A DNA stretch of 10,705 nt from Burkholderiales bacterium. Its GTDB lineage: Bacteria; Pseudomonadota; Gammaproteobacteria; Burkholderiales; Burkholderiaceae_C. Numbering within the stretch: the stretch's first letter is position 1; each line of letters opens with the position of its first letter. Shown piece by piece: positions 1-6,915 of this stretch. The stretch is from positions 1-10,705 of the forward strand of contig SXSX01000189.1 of assembly GCA_005793295.1 (NCBI GenBank), read 5' to 3'. The notes beneath the pieces were generated by a model. The model was not told the origin of the DNA and searched no databases. It saw only the letters and a program-made list of their open reading frames with translations. The translations under genes and the position numbers were made by a program.

Positions 1-561
1 GTGTGTTGGTTGCCTTGGATTACGCGTGATGGCGCGAGCGTAGGTCTGGTGGCTGGTGCATTTGCTGTATTGATCACAGAGCCTTTGGGAGGAACGATCT
101 GTCGTCTTCTAGGGTTTGAGCTGCCTTGGGGACGTTGGCCTTGGACCATTCATTCTGCGGGCTGGGGGATTATGGTCAACATCGTTTTTTGCGTAGTGGT
201 CTCTTGGATTTCTAACTACAAAGTTGAGCTAGCACAGCGTCAGAAGTACCACCGAATTTTTACAGAAACGGCTGCCATGCCGAAAAATCAGCGGTTCCTG
301 CGTCCGGTAGCCTGGTCCTTCACCCTTATTTGGTTTTTCTTCGCCGTAGGTCCAGGTGCTGTATTGGGAAATGATTTGTTTGGTGCGCCTAATGCTGGCC
401 TTGCCGAGTGGATCGGAGGTATTCCATCGCTTTGGTTGTGGCAGTTGGTTTGGTGGGCGCTTGGCGTTATGGTTTTGTGGTTGTTGGCTTATCCCATGCG
501 AATGGCAAGTCGACCTAGTTTCGAGCAAATGGAGGTCATCGTGCATGAATCACCAGGCTAA
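1..561 (+). CDS. Sodium:solute symporter (SSS family) permease, C-terminal part, 5' end outside the window
   Basis: Only the C-terminal 186 residues are present, and the frame is open from base 1, so the true start lies upstream. SSS permeases normally have about 13 helices and 450-600 residues. I see about four hydrophobic segments (roughly residues 12-37, 50-71, 102-122 and 145-167). The string WITRDGASVGLVAG matches the family's usual W-x-x-T-x-x-GA-x-x-G pattern before a late helix, and HSAGWGIMVNIVFCVVVSW resembles the helix that follows. The tail after residue 167 is polar and presumably cytoplasmic. The family imports small organic acids, sugars or other solutes with Na+, and no substrate can be assigned from this fragment. 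It is the first visible gene of a same-direction run of six, which suggests it imports the compound processed by the enzymes behind it. The family call is fairly secure; the role is inference. Confidence 0.75.
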   Translation: MCWLPWITRDGASVGLVAGAFAVLITEPLGGTICRLLGFELPWGRWPWTIHSAGWGIMVNIVFCVVVSWISNYKVELAQRQKYHRIFTETAAMPKNQRFLRPVAWSFTLIWFFFAVGPGAVLGNDLFGAPNAGLAEWIGGIPSLWLWQLVWWALGVMVLWLLAYPMRMASRPSFEQMEVIVHESPG

Positions 562-570
562 GTTCTTCTA

Positions 571-597
571 ACAGCAATGCGTGCTGTATTTTTATCT
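571..597 (+). terminator. Possible weak intrinsic terminator or processing hairpin
   Basis: ACAGCA (571-576) pairs perfectly with TGCTGT (582-587) around a five-base loop and is followed by ATTTTTATCT. The hairpin lies in the 71-base gap between the symporter stop codon and the next gene's ribosome binding site. The stem is short and AT-containing, so at most partial termination or an RNA-processing site is expected. Confidence 0.35.
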
Positions 598-632
598 ATG
601 TACCTGTTTAATTCCAATATGAAGGAGCCCTT

Positions 633-1022
633 ATGGCCACTGATCTGAAAAGCTGGGCAGTTAAGTTTAAGAATCTGTCCGATAGCGACAAGGCGCTTTC
701 CGCAATGGCTCGCTACTACACCTGCACTTATATGTGGGACATGGGCGAGGCCAAGGTCATCATCGAAATGCTTGATGGCAAAGTTAGGAATATCAATATT
801 GATCCAGCTCCGCTCGATGCCTATGACTTTGCACTGCGTGCAAGTGCTCAGACTTGGCGAGAATTTGCCCGTCCTGTGCCTAGACCAATGTTTCACGGTA
901 TTTGGGCCGCTAGTTTTCGCCACGACCTGACTATGGAGGGAAACATCTTAGTCATGATGCAAAACCTGCGTAATTTCACCCTGCAATTTGAAATGCTGCG
1001 CAAATGCGGCGTTCCGGTTTAA
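633..1022 (+). CDS. SCP2-like sterol/lipid-binding domain protein
   Basis: A small soluble protein of 129 residues with no signal peptide. The ATG at 633 is well supported by GAAGGAG at 621-627. The middle and C-terminal part resemble the SCP2 fold: a beta strand with a DGK turn (around residues 46-51, EMLDGK), a segment with A-x-x-x-W around 70-76 (ASAQTW), and a C-terminal stretch built like the conserved GN-x-x-x-x-x-x-N-L-x-x-F end, where the SCP2 pocket is closed by helices. Stand-alone SCP2 proteins bind acyl chains or other hydrophobic ligands and often sit in lipid or aromatic catabolic operons. The gene lies between the symporter and an alpha/beta hydrolase, so binding of a hydrophobic substrate or acyl-CoA intermediate is a reasonable guess. 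Family assignment is moderate because it rests on pattern recognition; the ligand is unknown. Confidence 0.6.
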   Translation: MATDLKSWAVKFKNLSDSDKALSAMARYYTCTYMWDMGEAKVIIEMLDGKVRNINIDPAPLDAYDFALRASAQTWREFARPVPRPMFHGIWAASFRHDLTMEGNILVMMQNLRNFTLQFEMLRKCGVPV

Positions 1023-1063
1023 GCATCTATCAAAAATTAATTTTTATTGCGAAGGATATACCC

Positions 1064-1915
1064 ATGGCACGCCATTCACCTGTTACAGGCCGCTACGTTA
1101 CGATTGACGTTGACGGCATGGAGTACAAAGTTTTCTACCTTCAAAATGGTACCGGACAACCATTAATTTGCCAACATACCGCAGGATGCCATAACCACCA
1201 GTGGCGAGGATTGTTGGAGGACGAGGAAATTACAAAAAACTATAACGTGATTGCGTACGATTTGCCGCGTCATGGAAAGTCCGATCCGCCCCACAATTCC
1301 AGATGGTGGGAGTCCGAATACAAACTCACTGCTGACCATTACGTTAATTTCATTCTCAAACTTTGTGATGCGCTGGAACTTCGGGATCCAATATTTATGG
1401 GTTCTTCTTTCGGTGGAAATGTGGCATTGCAACTGGCTTTGCGCCATCCAGACCGCTTCAAAGCGGTCATTCCTGTCGAGGCGAGTGACTATGCGCCCGG
1501 ATTCTTTCTCGACTGGTGGCGTCACCCGCATTCCAATGCAGCACAAGTCTGTGCCAGTGGAACTTGGGATTTGATGGCACCCCAGTCGCCAGAAATGGAT
1601 CGATGGTTGACTTGGTTTTATTACAGTCAAGGTTCGGAATCCTTCAAAGGCGATTTGTACTTTTATTCGGTAGACCATGACTTACGTGAGGAGCTAGAGC
1701 GAATTGATGGTCGCAAATGTCCAGTAATCATGATGACGGGAACTTATGACTACCTCACTACGCCTGAAATGACTGAGAACACTGCGCGGCGAATCAAGGG
1801 TGGCGTCTATATCGAGATGGAGGATATCGGACATTTCCCAATGAGTGAAAACTATCCTGTTTTTAAAATATACCTAAAGGAAGCTCTGCGCATCATCCAC
1901 GAGCGTAAGGGCTAA
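1064..1915 (+). CDS. Alpha/beta hydrolase (probable esterase or related hydrolase)
   Basis: A 283-residue alpha/beta-fold hydrolase. I chose the ATG at 1064 because GAAGGA (1051-1056) sits seven bases before it. The in-frame ATG at 1004 would overlap the upstream gene and add 20 residues not expected in the family. The triad is complete by position: nucleophile Ser115 in G-S-S-F-G (113-117), acid Asp229 after the beta strand VIMMTGTYD, and His257 in DIGHF. HTAG at 38-41 is where the oxyanion-hole HG motif usually sits, and DLPRHGKSD (66-74) is the usual loop after strand 4. A Trp-rich cap region (about 145-190) suggests a hydrophobic pocket. The family hydrolyses esters, lactones, C-C bonds or carbon-halogen bonds, and a Ser nucleophile argues against dehalogenases, which use Asp. 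It is probably cytoplasmic. Substrate is unknown; the catabolic role is inferred from its neighbours. Confidence 0.8.
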   Translation: MARHSPVTGRYVTIDVDGMEYKVFYLQNGTGQPLICQHTAGCHNHQWRGLLEDEEITKNYNVIAYDLPRHGKSDPPHNSRWWESEYKLTADHYVNFILKLCDALELRDPIFMGSSFGGNVALQLALRHPDRFKAVIPVEASDYAPGFFLDWWRHPHSNAAQVCASGTWDLMAPQSPEMDRWLTWFYYSQGSESFKGDLYFYSVDHDLREELERIDGRKCPVIMMTGTYDYLTTPEMTENTARRIKGGVYIEMEDIGHFPMSENYPVFKIYLKEALRIIHERKG

Positions 1916-1921
1916 TAGGTT

Positions 1922-2473
1922 ATGCGTCCAAGTCGTCTCTATAAACTGGCCAATCCTCCCTTTGTGATTCACAAAGTGGAATGTGAATGGGCTGAGTTGC
2001 CCCCACCGCTGGACCTAGCGGTTGGGACTCCTTTTGATCGGGACGATTTGCTGGCCTATGCTCAAGCGCTGCGCCCGGCCTATGACCGACTCGGCCGCGT
2101 GATTGGACAATTAGCTGGGCTCTTCATTCTCGCTCGCTTGGGCAGTCGATTAGAGGCGGATTGGCCAACTGTCGAGCTTGTAAGGGATCAGGCGCGTCTT
2201 ACCGCAACCGAGTTGCATGCGATAAAGCCGCCTAGCCTAGCATCCCAACACCACGAAGCATTGCTTGTTGCGATGAGACAAACGGCAGAGGTAGTGGATG
2301 CTTTTGGAAAACGACTTCCTCGGAGTGAGGGTCTGGGTGAGCAACTGGATCGCTGGACGAGGCAACTACAGGTAGTAGGCCACACATTGAGTGGATGCGC
2401 CGTAGAAGCACTCGGACTCATGCCATTGGACTTCAGCCAAGCTTGTTGCAACTGCGGCAACGCTGCCTCTTAA
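1922..2473 (+). CDS. Unrecognised helical protein with C-terminal Cys cluster
   Basis: I do not recognise this 183-residue protein. It starts six bases after the hydrolase stop codon, with only a distant AAGGG at 1906-1910, so translation may be coupled to the gene before it. The N-terminal 40 residues are Pro-rich and look extended (PPFV, LPPPLD). Residues 41-165 look almost wholly alpha-helical, with a moderately hydrophobic stretch at 58-72 (GRVIGQLAGLFILAR) that is too short and polar to be a sure membrane helix. There is a K-P-P...H-H pattern at 102-111. The protein ends with C-C-N-C-G at 175-179; other cysteines are at 21 and 159. The cluster could bind metal or be redox active, but the spacing is not a known zinc knuckle. 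Sitting between two hydrolase genes in a tight operon, it probably serves the same pathway. It is likely a real gene: open, spaced and ordered like its neighbours. Confidence 0.7.
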   Translation: MRPSRLYKLANPPFVIHKVECEWAELPPPLDLAVGTPFDRDDLLAYAQALRPAYDRLGRVIGQLAGLFILARLGSRLEADWPTVELVRDQARLTATELHAIKPPSLASQHHEALLVAMRQTAEVVDAFGKRLPRSEGLGEQLDRWTRQLQVVGHTLSGCAVEALGLMPLDFSQACCNCGNAAS

Positions 2474-2490
2474 TTTTTTCAGGACTTTTC

Positions 2491-3366
2491 ATGTCGCAAT
2501 ACTCCATATGGGTTTTGGAATACGCTTACGTTAGTCAGTGCGCAGTGAGCAGTGTGATCTATGGCGCTCATAACCAAGGTATCCGTAAACTGCCTTACTG
2601 TTATGTATTGATCAAAAGCAATGACCATATCGCTATGGTGGATGTAGGTTACAACGACAAGGAATACGGACGCTATATTTCAGACAAATTTTTGGTTGAA
2701 AATTGGCATTCTCCAGCCGACGTTCTGGCTCCATGCGGTATTCGTCCTGAAGATGTGGATAGTATTTTCATAACGCATGCTCACTTTGATCATATGGGAA
2801 ATACAGATGCTTTTCCCAACGCAACGTTTTATATCCAAGAACGCGAACTCAGCAAGTGGCTTTGGGCGATGTCCTTACCCGATCGATTGCGCTACATGAT
2901 GGTAGCAACCGATCCTTCAGATATCTTGCGCGCTGCCGATCTTGCCCGCCAAGGGCGGTTGCGTCTTGTGCAAGGTGACATGGAAAACGCAATCCCTGGG
3001 ATTGATTTGCACAGTGCTCCAGATACGCATACTTACGGTTGTCAATGGGTTCACGTTCGTAATGATTTGCAAGCTCCATCGCGAGACGGCTGGGTGCTGG
3101 CGGGGGATCTGATTTACGTCTATGAAAACCTAGAAGGAGCGGGCACTGACAAAATGTATCTTCCTGTTGGTTTAGCCCTTGGAAGTATTACGAACTTGGT
3201 TATGACTACGGAGGAAATAATGAAATCTGTGGATTATGAAATCAAAAGAGTGATTCCTGTACACGAGGAGCGCCTGAAAGAGGTTTTCCCCTCCCGTGTT
3301 TTGCCAAATGGTTTGCGAATCAGTGAAATTTGTCTGGCTAGTGGCCAGAAGTCTTTGGTTGCCTAA
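2491..3366 (+). CDS. Metallo-beta-lactamase-fold hydrolase, AHL-lactonase-like family
   Basis: A 291-residue MBL-fold enzyme. The ATG at 2491 has AGGA at 2481-2484 and starts 18 bases after the upstream stop codon; the earlier in-frame ATG would run back into that gene. All metal ligands of the dinuclear site are present in order: H96-x-H98-x-D100-H101 (THAHFDHMG), H180 in DTH, D206 in LAGD, and H258 in IPVHEE. Length and layout match the N-acyl-homoserine lactonase-like group, in which D206 would bridge the metals and a Tyr in the active site often assists; Tyr210 and Tyr211 follow closely. Members hydrolyse lactones, but many annotated so do not act on quorum signals. In this operon a substrate lactone or thioester on a degradation route is more plausible than quorum quenching. 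No signal peptide, so probably cytoplasmic. The fold is certain; the substrate is inference. Confidence 0.85.
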   Translation: MSQYSIWVLEYAYVSQCAVSSVIYGAHNQGIRKLPYCYVLIKSNDHIAMVDVGYNDKEYGRYISDKFLVENWHSPADVLAPCGIRPEDVDSIFITHAHFDHMGNTDAFPNATFYIQERELSKWLWAMSLPDRLRYMMVATDPSDILRAADLARQGRLRLVQGDMENAIPGIDLHSAPDTHTYGCQWVHVRNDLQAPSRDGWVLAGDLIYVYENLEGAGTDKMYLPVGLALGSITNLVMTTEEIMKSVDYEIKRVIPVHEERLKEVFPSRVLPNGLRISEICLASGQKSLVA

Positions 3367-3395
3367 TTGACCCAACCAACAGTAAGAGAAACTCA

Positions 3396-4544
3396 ATGGC
3401 GCTTATAAATTACATCACGCAAATCAATTTGGACTTCGGTGCCATCGCACTTTTGCGAGGTGAATGCGAACGGGTGGGAATTCGTAAACCGCTCATAGTG
3501 ACTGATGCTGGCGTCCGTGCAGCTGGGGTTTTAGACAAAGCTCTTTTTGCGTTGGGCGATGTGCCTCACGCCGTTTTTGATCAGACACCATCTAACCCAA
3601 CTGAGGCAGCAGTTCGCGCCGCTGCAGAATTTTTGCTGGCGAATGGTTGCGACGGTCTGATCGGTGTTGGGGGTGGTTCGAGTCTGGATTTGGCAAAAGG
3701 TGTTTGTATCGCTGCAACCCACCCTGGGCCGCTCAAGACCTACGCCACTATCGAAGGAGGAAGCCCTAAAATCACCGACCGTGTGTTGCCACTTATCGCA
3801 GTGCCGACAACGGCAGGAACGGGTAGCGAAGTGGCACGCGGAGCCATCGTTATCCTTGATGATGGACGAAAAGTGGGTTTCCACAGTTGGTTTTTGGTCC
3901 CAAAGTCTGCTATTTGTGACCCTGAACTTACTTTTGGTCTCCCATCACTTCTGACTGCCGCAACTGGAATGGATGCCATTGCGCACTGTATGGAAACCTT
4001 TATGGCGCCTGCGGTTAACCCTCCTGCCGACGGGATTGGCCTCGATGGCTTAGCACGCGGCTGGGAGCATATTGCTCGTGCTACTGAAAACGGTAGTGAC
4101 CGGATGGCACGCTGGAACATGATGAGCGCAAGCATGCAAGGTGCGATGGCTTTTCAAAAAGGTCTTGGATGTGTCCACAGTTTGAGTCACAGCCTTGGTG
4201 GTGTGAATCCGCGCTTGCACCATGGAACGCTCAATGCATTGTTCATGGGTGCAGTTGTAAGCTTTAACGCCAGCGCTGCTACGATTCAAAATGAGAAGCG
4301 ACTGCAGCGCATGGCTGATGCCATGGGCATAGGACGCTGTGATGCCAAAGGAACTGAAATCAATGATGCCATTCGTGAGATGAATGCTCGTCTTGGCCTG
4401 CCAAACGGCTTAGCCGCTTTGGGTGTAACCGAGGATTTGTTTGAACGCGTCATTGACGGAGCCATGGCAGACCATTGCCACAAGACCAATCCGCGAATCG
4501 CGAGTAGGCAGGATTACCGGGAAATTTTATTGGCTTCGATGTAA
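3396..4544 (+). CDS. Iron-containing (group III) alcohol dehydrogenase
   Basis: A full-length 382-residue member of the Fe-ADH superfamily, which oxidises primary alcohols or hydroxy acids (or reduces the aldehydes) with NAD(P). The nucleotide-binding domain has TDAG at 36-39 and the diagnostic GGGSSLDLAK at 92-101, followed by PTTAGTGSE at 137-145. Metal ligands by family position are Asp193 and His197 in GMDAIAH, His261 in GCVHSLSH, and His275 or His276 in LHHGTLN; His265 matches the conserved catalytic-side His. The spacing between the third and fourth ligands is one residue longer than in FucO-type enzymes if His276, the one before Gly, is the ligand. The ATG at 3396 has only a weak AAGAGA upstream, 29 bases after the previous stop codon. 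It is the last gene of the operon and would oxidise the hydroxyl released by the hydrolases, for example omega-hydroxy acid to semialdehyde; the true substrate is unknown. Confidence 0.88.
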   Translation: MALINYITQINLDFGAIALLRGECERVGIRKPLIVTDAGVRAAGVLDKALFALGDVPHAVFDQTPSNPTEAAVRAAAEFLLANGCDGLIGVGGGSSLDLAKGVCIAATHPGPLKTYATIEGGSPKITDRVLPLIAVPTTAGTGSEVARGAIVILDDGRKVGFHSWFLVPKSAICDPELTFGLPSLLTAATGMDAIAHCMETFMAPAVNPPADGIGLDGLARGWEHIARATENGSDRMARWNMMSASMQGAMAFQKGLGCVHSLSHSLGGVNPRLHHGTLNALFMGAVVSFNASAATIQNEKRLQRMADAMGIGRCDAKGTEINDAIREMNARLGLPNGLAALGVTEDLFERVIDGAMADHCHKTNPRIASRQDYREILLASM

Positions 4545-4610
4545 GTCTAAATATTAACTAAGCAGACTAATTTTTCTAAGCTTTAGGCTTTTTAGCTGCT
4601 GATTTTTGCT

Positions 4611-5531
4611 TTAGCTTTGCCGACCCAGCAGCAAATATTCCATCAGCGCTTTTTGGACATGCATGCGGTTTTCTGCTTCGTCCCAGACCACACTTTTCGG
4701 GCCATCGATGACTTCGGCTTCAACCTCTTCTCCGCGATGCGCAGGAAGGCAGTGCATAAACAGCGCATCAGGCGCTGCCGCCGCCATCATGTTGCGGTCA
4801 ACGCACCATGATGCAAACGCGGTGCGGCGGGTTTCGTTTTCTGCTTCAAAGCCCATGCTGGTCCACACATCGGTGGTGACCAAATCTGCGCCTGCGCAGG
4901 CTTGCAGGGGGTCGGCAAACGTTTTGTAGCTTCCGGTGGCCATCGATGGCGCAGCGGCGGCCGTGACTTCATTCACCTCGTAGCCACTGGGCGTGCTGAC
5001 GTGCAGATGAAACCCCAACAAAGCGGCGGCTTGCAGCCAAGTGTTGGCCATATTGTTTCCATCACCCACCCAAGCGACGGTTTTTCCTTGGATCGAGCCG
5101 CGGTGCTCAATGAAGGTAAAGATATCAGCCAAAATTTGGCAGGGGTGAAATTCGTTAGTCAGGCCATTGATTACTGGAACCCGGGAGACCGCCGCAAAAC
5201 GCTCGATTTTGGTTTGCTCAAATGTGCGAATCATGACGATGTCGGTCATGCGGCTGATGACTTTGGCGCTGTCTTCAATCGGCTCGGCGCGACCCAACTG
5301 GCTGTCTCCTGTCGTGAGGTGAACCACGCTGCCACCGAGTTGGTACATGCCTGCTTCAAAACTCACGCGGGTGCGGGTCGAGGCCTTCTCGAAAATCATG
5401 GCCAAGGTGCGGTCGCGTAAGGTGTGGTGCTTCTCATACGCCGTGAATTTTTTCTTAATCAGCGCTGCCCGCGCGAATAAATAGGAGTACTCGTCTGCGC
5501 TCAGGTCTTTGAATTGTAAATAGTGTTTCAT
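4611..5531 (-). CDS. argF: Ornithine carbamoyltransferase
   Basis: A 306-residue cytoplasmic enzyme making citrulline from ornithine and carbamoyl phosphate, the sixth step of arginine synthesis. Signature residues are all present: STRTR (51-55) for carbamoyl phosphate, HPCQ (129-132), the ornithine loop DVWTSMG (221-227), and the HCLP motif (260-263) with its reactive Cys261. Length is normal for the anabolic enzyme. I chose the ATG at 5531 because the protein then begins MKHYLQF, typical of Burkholderiales ArgF; an in-frame ATG ten codons earlier would lie inside argD. There is no clear Shine-Dalgarno before it: the start overlaps the argD stop codon as ATGA, so translation is probably coupled to argD. 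It converges on the accessory operon with a gap of 66 bases. Confidence 0.97.
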   Translation of the reverse strand: MKHYLQFKDLSADEYSYLFARAALIKKKFTAYEKHHTLRDRTLAMIFEKASTRTRVSFEAGMYQLGGSVVHLTTGDSQLGRAEPIEDSAKVISRMTDIVMIRTFEQTKIERFAAVSRVPVINGLTNEFHPCQILADIFTFIEHRGSIQGKTVAWVGDGNNMANTWLQAAALLGFHLHVSTPSGYEVNEVTAAAAPSMATGSYKTFADPLQACAGADLVTTDVWTSMGFEAENETRRTAFASWCVDRNMMAAAAPDALFMHCLPAHRGEEVEAEVIDGPKSVVWDEAENRMHVQKALMEYLLLGRQS

Positions 5532-6730
5532 GGCGCAAGAAATTTTTGTATCAAGGGGCACAAAATCGCGATGATTTCATCGGCCTCAGCCGTTGTCAAA
5601 ATTAGAGAAGGCACAAGGCGAACCACGTTGTCGGCCGTCACGCTAATGAGCAATCCGTTGTCGGCACACTGTTGTGTCAATGCGCTGCAAGGCTTCGACA
5701 ACTCAATACCCAACATCAACCCTTGGCCGCGAATCTCTGTGACGCTGCCATTGGCAACTTCAGATTTCAAAGCCGCTTCTAAACCGGCTTTGAGGTGAGC
5801 GCCGACTTTTTCAGCGTTGGCTAAGAGGCCGTCACGTTCCATGATGCGAATGGTCTCTACGCCAGAGCGCATCGCAAGTGGGTTTCCCCCAAAGGTAGTT
5901 CCATGGTTGCCAGGCGCAAAAATATGGGCAGCTTTAGGCCCAGCGACCACCGCGCCTATCGGTACGCCCGAGCCCAAACCTTTGGCTAGCGGCATGACGT
6001 CTGGCAAGATACCTGCCCATTGGTGGGCAAACCATTTACCGGTGCGCCCCATGCCGCACTGCACCTCATCAATCATCAAGAGCCAGTCGTGCTCGTCACA
6101 CAGTTTGCGGACATCGCGTAGGTAGTCCAAGTGCATGGGGTTGACGCCGCCTTCGCCTTGAATAGCTTCAAAAAAAACTGCGACCACATTCGGATTACCT
6201 TGTGTGGCTTTTTTAAGTGCGTCGATATTGTTGGCAGGCACCCGCACAAAACCCTCAACCAAAGGCCCAAACCCTTTTTGGACTTTCGGGTTGCCTGTCG
6301 CGCTCAGGGTGGCGATGCTGCGGCCGTGAAAGGCTTTCTCATAAACCACGACTTCGGGGCGCTCAATGCCTTTGTCGTGCCCAAATTTTCGCGCCAGTTT
6401 GAGCGCTGCTTCATTAGCTTCAAGCCCGGTTGAGCAAAAAAATACATTCGTGAGTCCGGAAAGCTCGACCAGCTTGGCCGCGAGCGTTTCTTGCAAGGTG
6501 ACGTGGTAATAGTTCGAGGTATGAATGAGCTTGGTGAGTTGATCTTGCAAGGCAGCGACCAGGTCGGCGTGGTTGTGGCCCAAGGTGTTGACTGCAATAC
6601 CGCCTAAAGCGTCGAGGTAGGACTTTCCGTTGACATCCCACACGCGGCAACCCTGGCCATGCGACATCGCAATGGGCAAACGTGCGTAGGTGTTCATCAC
6701 ATGGGGTGATGCAGCAGCGGGGGCGTTCAT
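5528..6730 (-). CDS. argD: Acetylornithine aminotransferase (class III, PLP-dependent)
   Basis: A 400-residue class-III aminotransferase that converts N-acetylglutamate semialdehyde to N-acetylornithine using glutamate; many ArgD enzymes also serve in lysine synthesis. The PLP lysine is Lys250 in LAKGLGSG, the ring-N aspartate is Asp221 in MIDEVQCGMGRTG, and the phosphate-binding STG is at 100-102. FFEAIQGEGG (186-195) and HGTTFGGNPLA (276-286) are further family marks. The frame is open for 58 codons upstream, but I place the start at 6730 because GGAG (6740-6743) lies nine bases before it and the protein then begins like other Burkholderiales ArgD proteins, with conserved sequence starting around HVMNTYARLP. 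The gene overlaps argF by four bases and shares its upstream region with the divergent DUF3579 gene. Confidence 0.96.
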   Translation of the reverse strand: MNAPAAASPHVMNTYARLPIAMSHGQGCRVWDVNGKSYLDALGGIAVNTLGHNHADLVAALQDQLTKLIHTSNYYHVTLQETLAAKLVELSGLTNVFFCSTGLEANEAALKLARKFGHDKGIERPEVVVYEKAFHGRSIATLSATGNPKVQKGFGPLVEGFVRVPANNIDALKKATQGNPNVVAVFFEAIQGEGGVNPMHLDYLRDVRKLCDEHDWLLMIDEVQCGMGRTGKWFAHQWAGILPDVMPLAKGLGSGVPIGAVVAGPKAAHIFAPGNHGTTFGGNPLAMRSGVETIRIMERDGLLANAEKVGAHLKAGLEAALKSEVANGSVTEIRGQGLMLGIELSKPCSALTQQCADNGLLISVTADNVVRLVPSLILTTAEADEIIAILCPLIQKFLAP

Positions 6731-6798
6731 GGGCAAGATCTCCGTGGGGGTAAGCAATCCAGCACAGGCCGGACCGCGAGAATCGGTGATTTTAGGGC

Positions 6799-6840
6799 CA
6801 GTGGGTCGTTCCATGGCGACGGTCATCGGGTTGACCACTG
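6799..6840. promoter_or_regulatory. Nested inverted repeats in the argD / DUF3579 divergent leader
   Basis: GGTCA (6821-6825) and TGACC (6832-6836) form a perfect five-base dyad with a six-base spacer. A wider imperfect dyad pairs CAGTGGGTC (6799-6807) with GACCACTG (6833-6840), leaving one base unpaired, and GTCG (6805-6808) can pair with CGAC (6817-6820). The partners overlap, so the structures would be mutually exclusive. The position, 69-110 bases before argD, suits an operator or a leader RNA switch, but no known regulator site is recognised. Clear -35/-10 boxes could not be identified in this 185-base gap. Confidence 0.3.
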
Positions 6841-6915
6841 AGCGAGTAAAATCGTGGTGCGCTGCAGCAAATAAATAGAGTCCTCTGCCGGCTTGCAGCG
6901 CCACCTCTTTTCTTC

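Noticed and set aside
1032..1045. Perfect palindrome AAAAATTAATTTTT as an operator
   Set aside because: It is pure A/T, easily arises by chance, and lies just before a ribosome binding site inside an operon, where AT-richness alone helps translation.
1004..1063. N-terminal extension of the alpha/beta hydrolase
   Set aside because: It would overlap the SCP2-like gene and has no ribosome binding site; the ATG at 1064 has a good one.
2491..3366. Quorum-quenching AHL lactonase as a firm function
   Set aside because: The motif proves an MBL-fold hydrolase and the layout is lactonase-like, but there is no sign of quorum genes nearby and the operon context fits catabolism better.
4902..5420. A 172-codon plus-strand open frame opposite argF
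   Set aside because: It is antisense to well-supported argF and has no recognisable domain; long antisense frames are common opposite GC-rich coding sequence.
6731..6904. N-terminal extension of ArgD by 58 codons
   Set aside because: The extra residues do not resemble ArgD, and the start at 6730 has a properly spaced GGAG. The frame is open only by chance through the leader.
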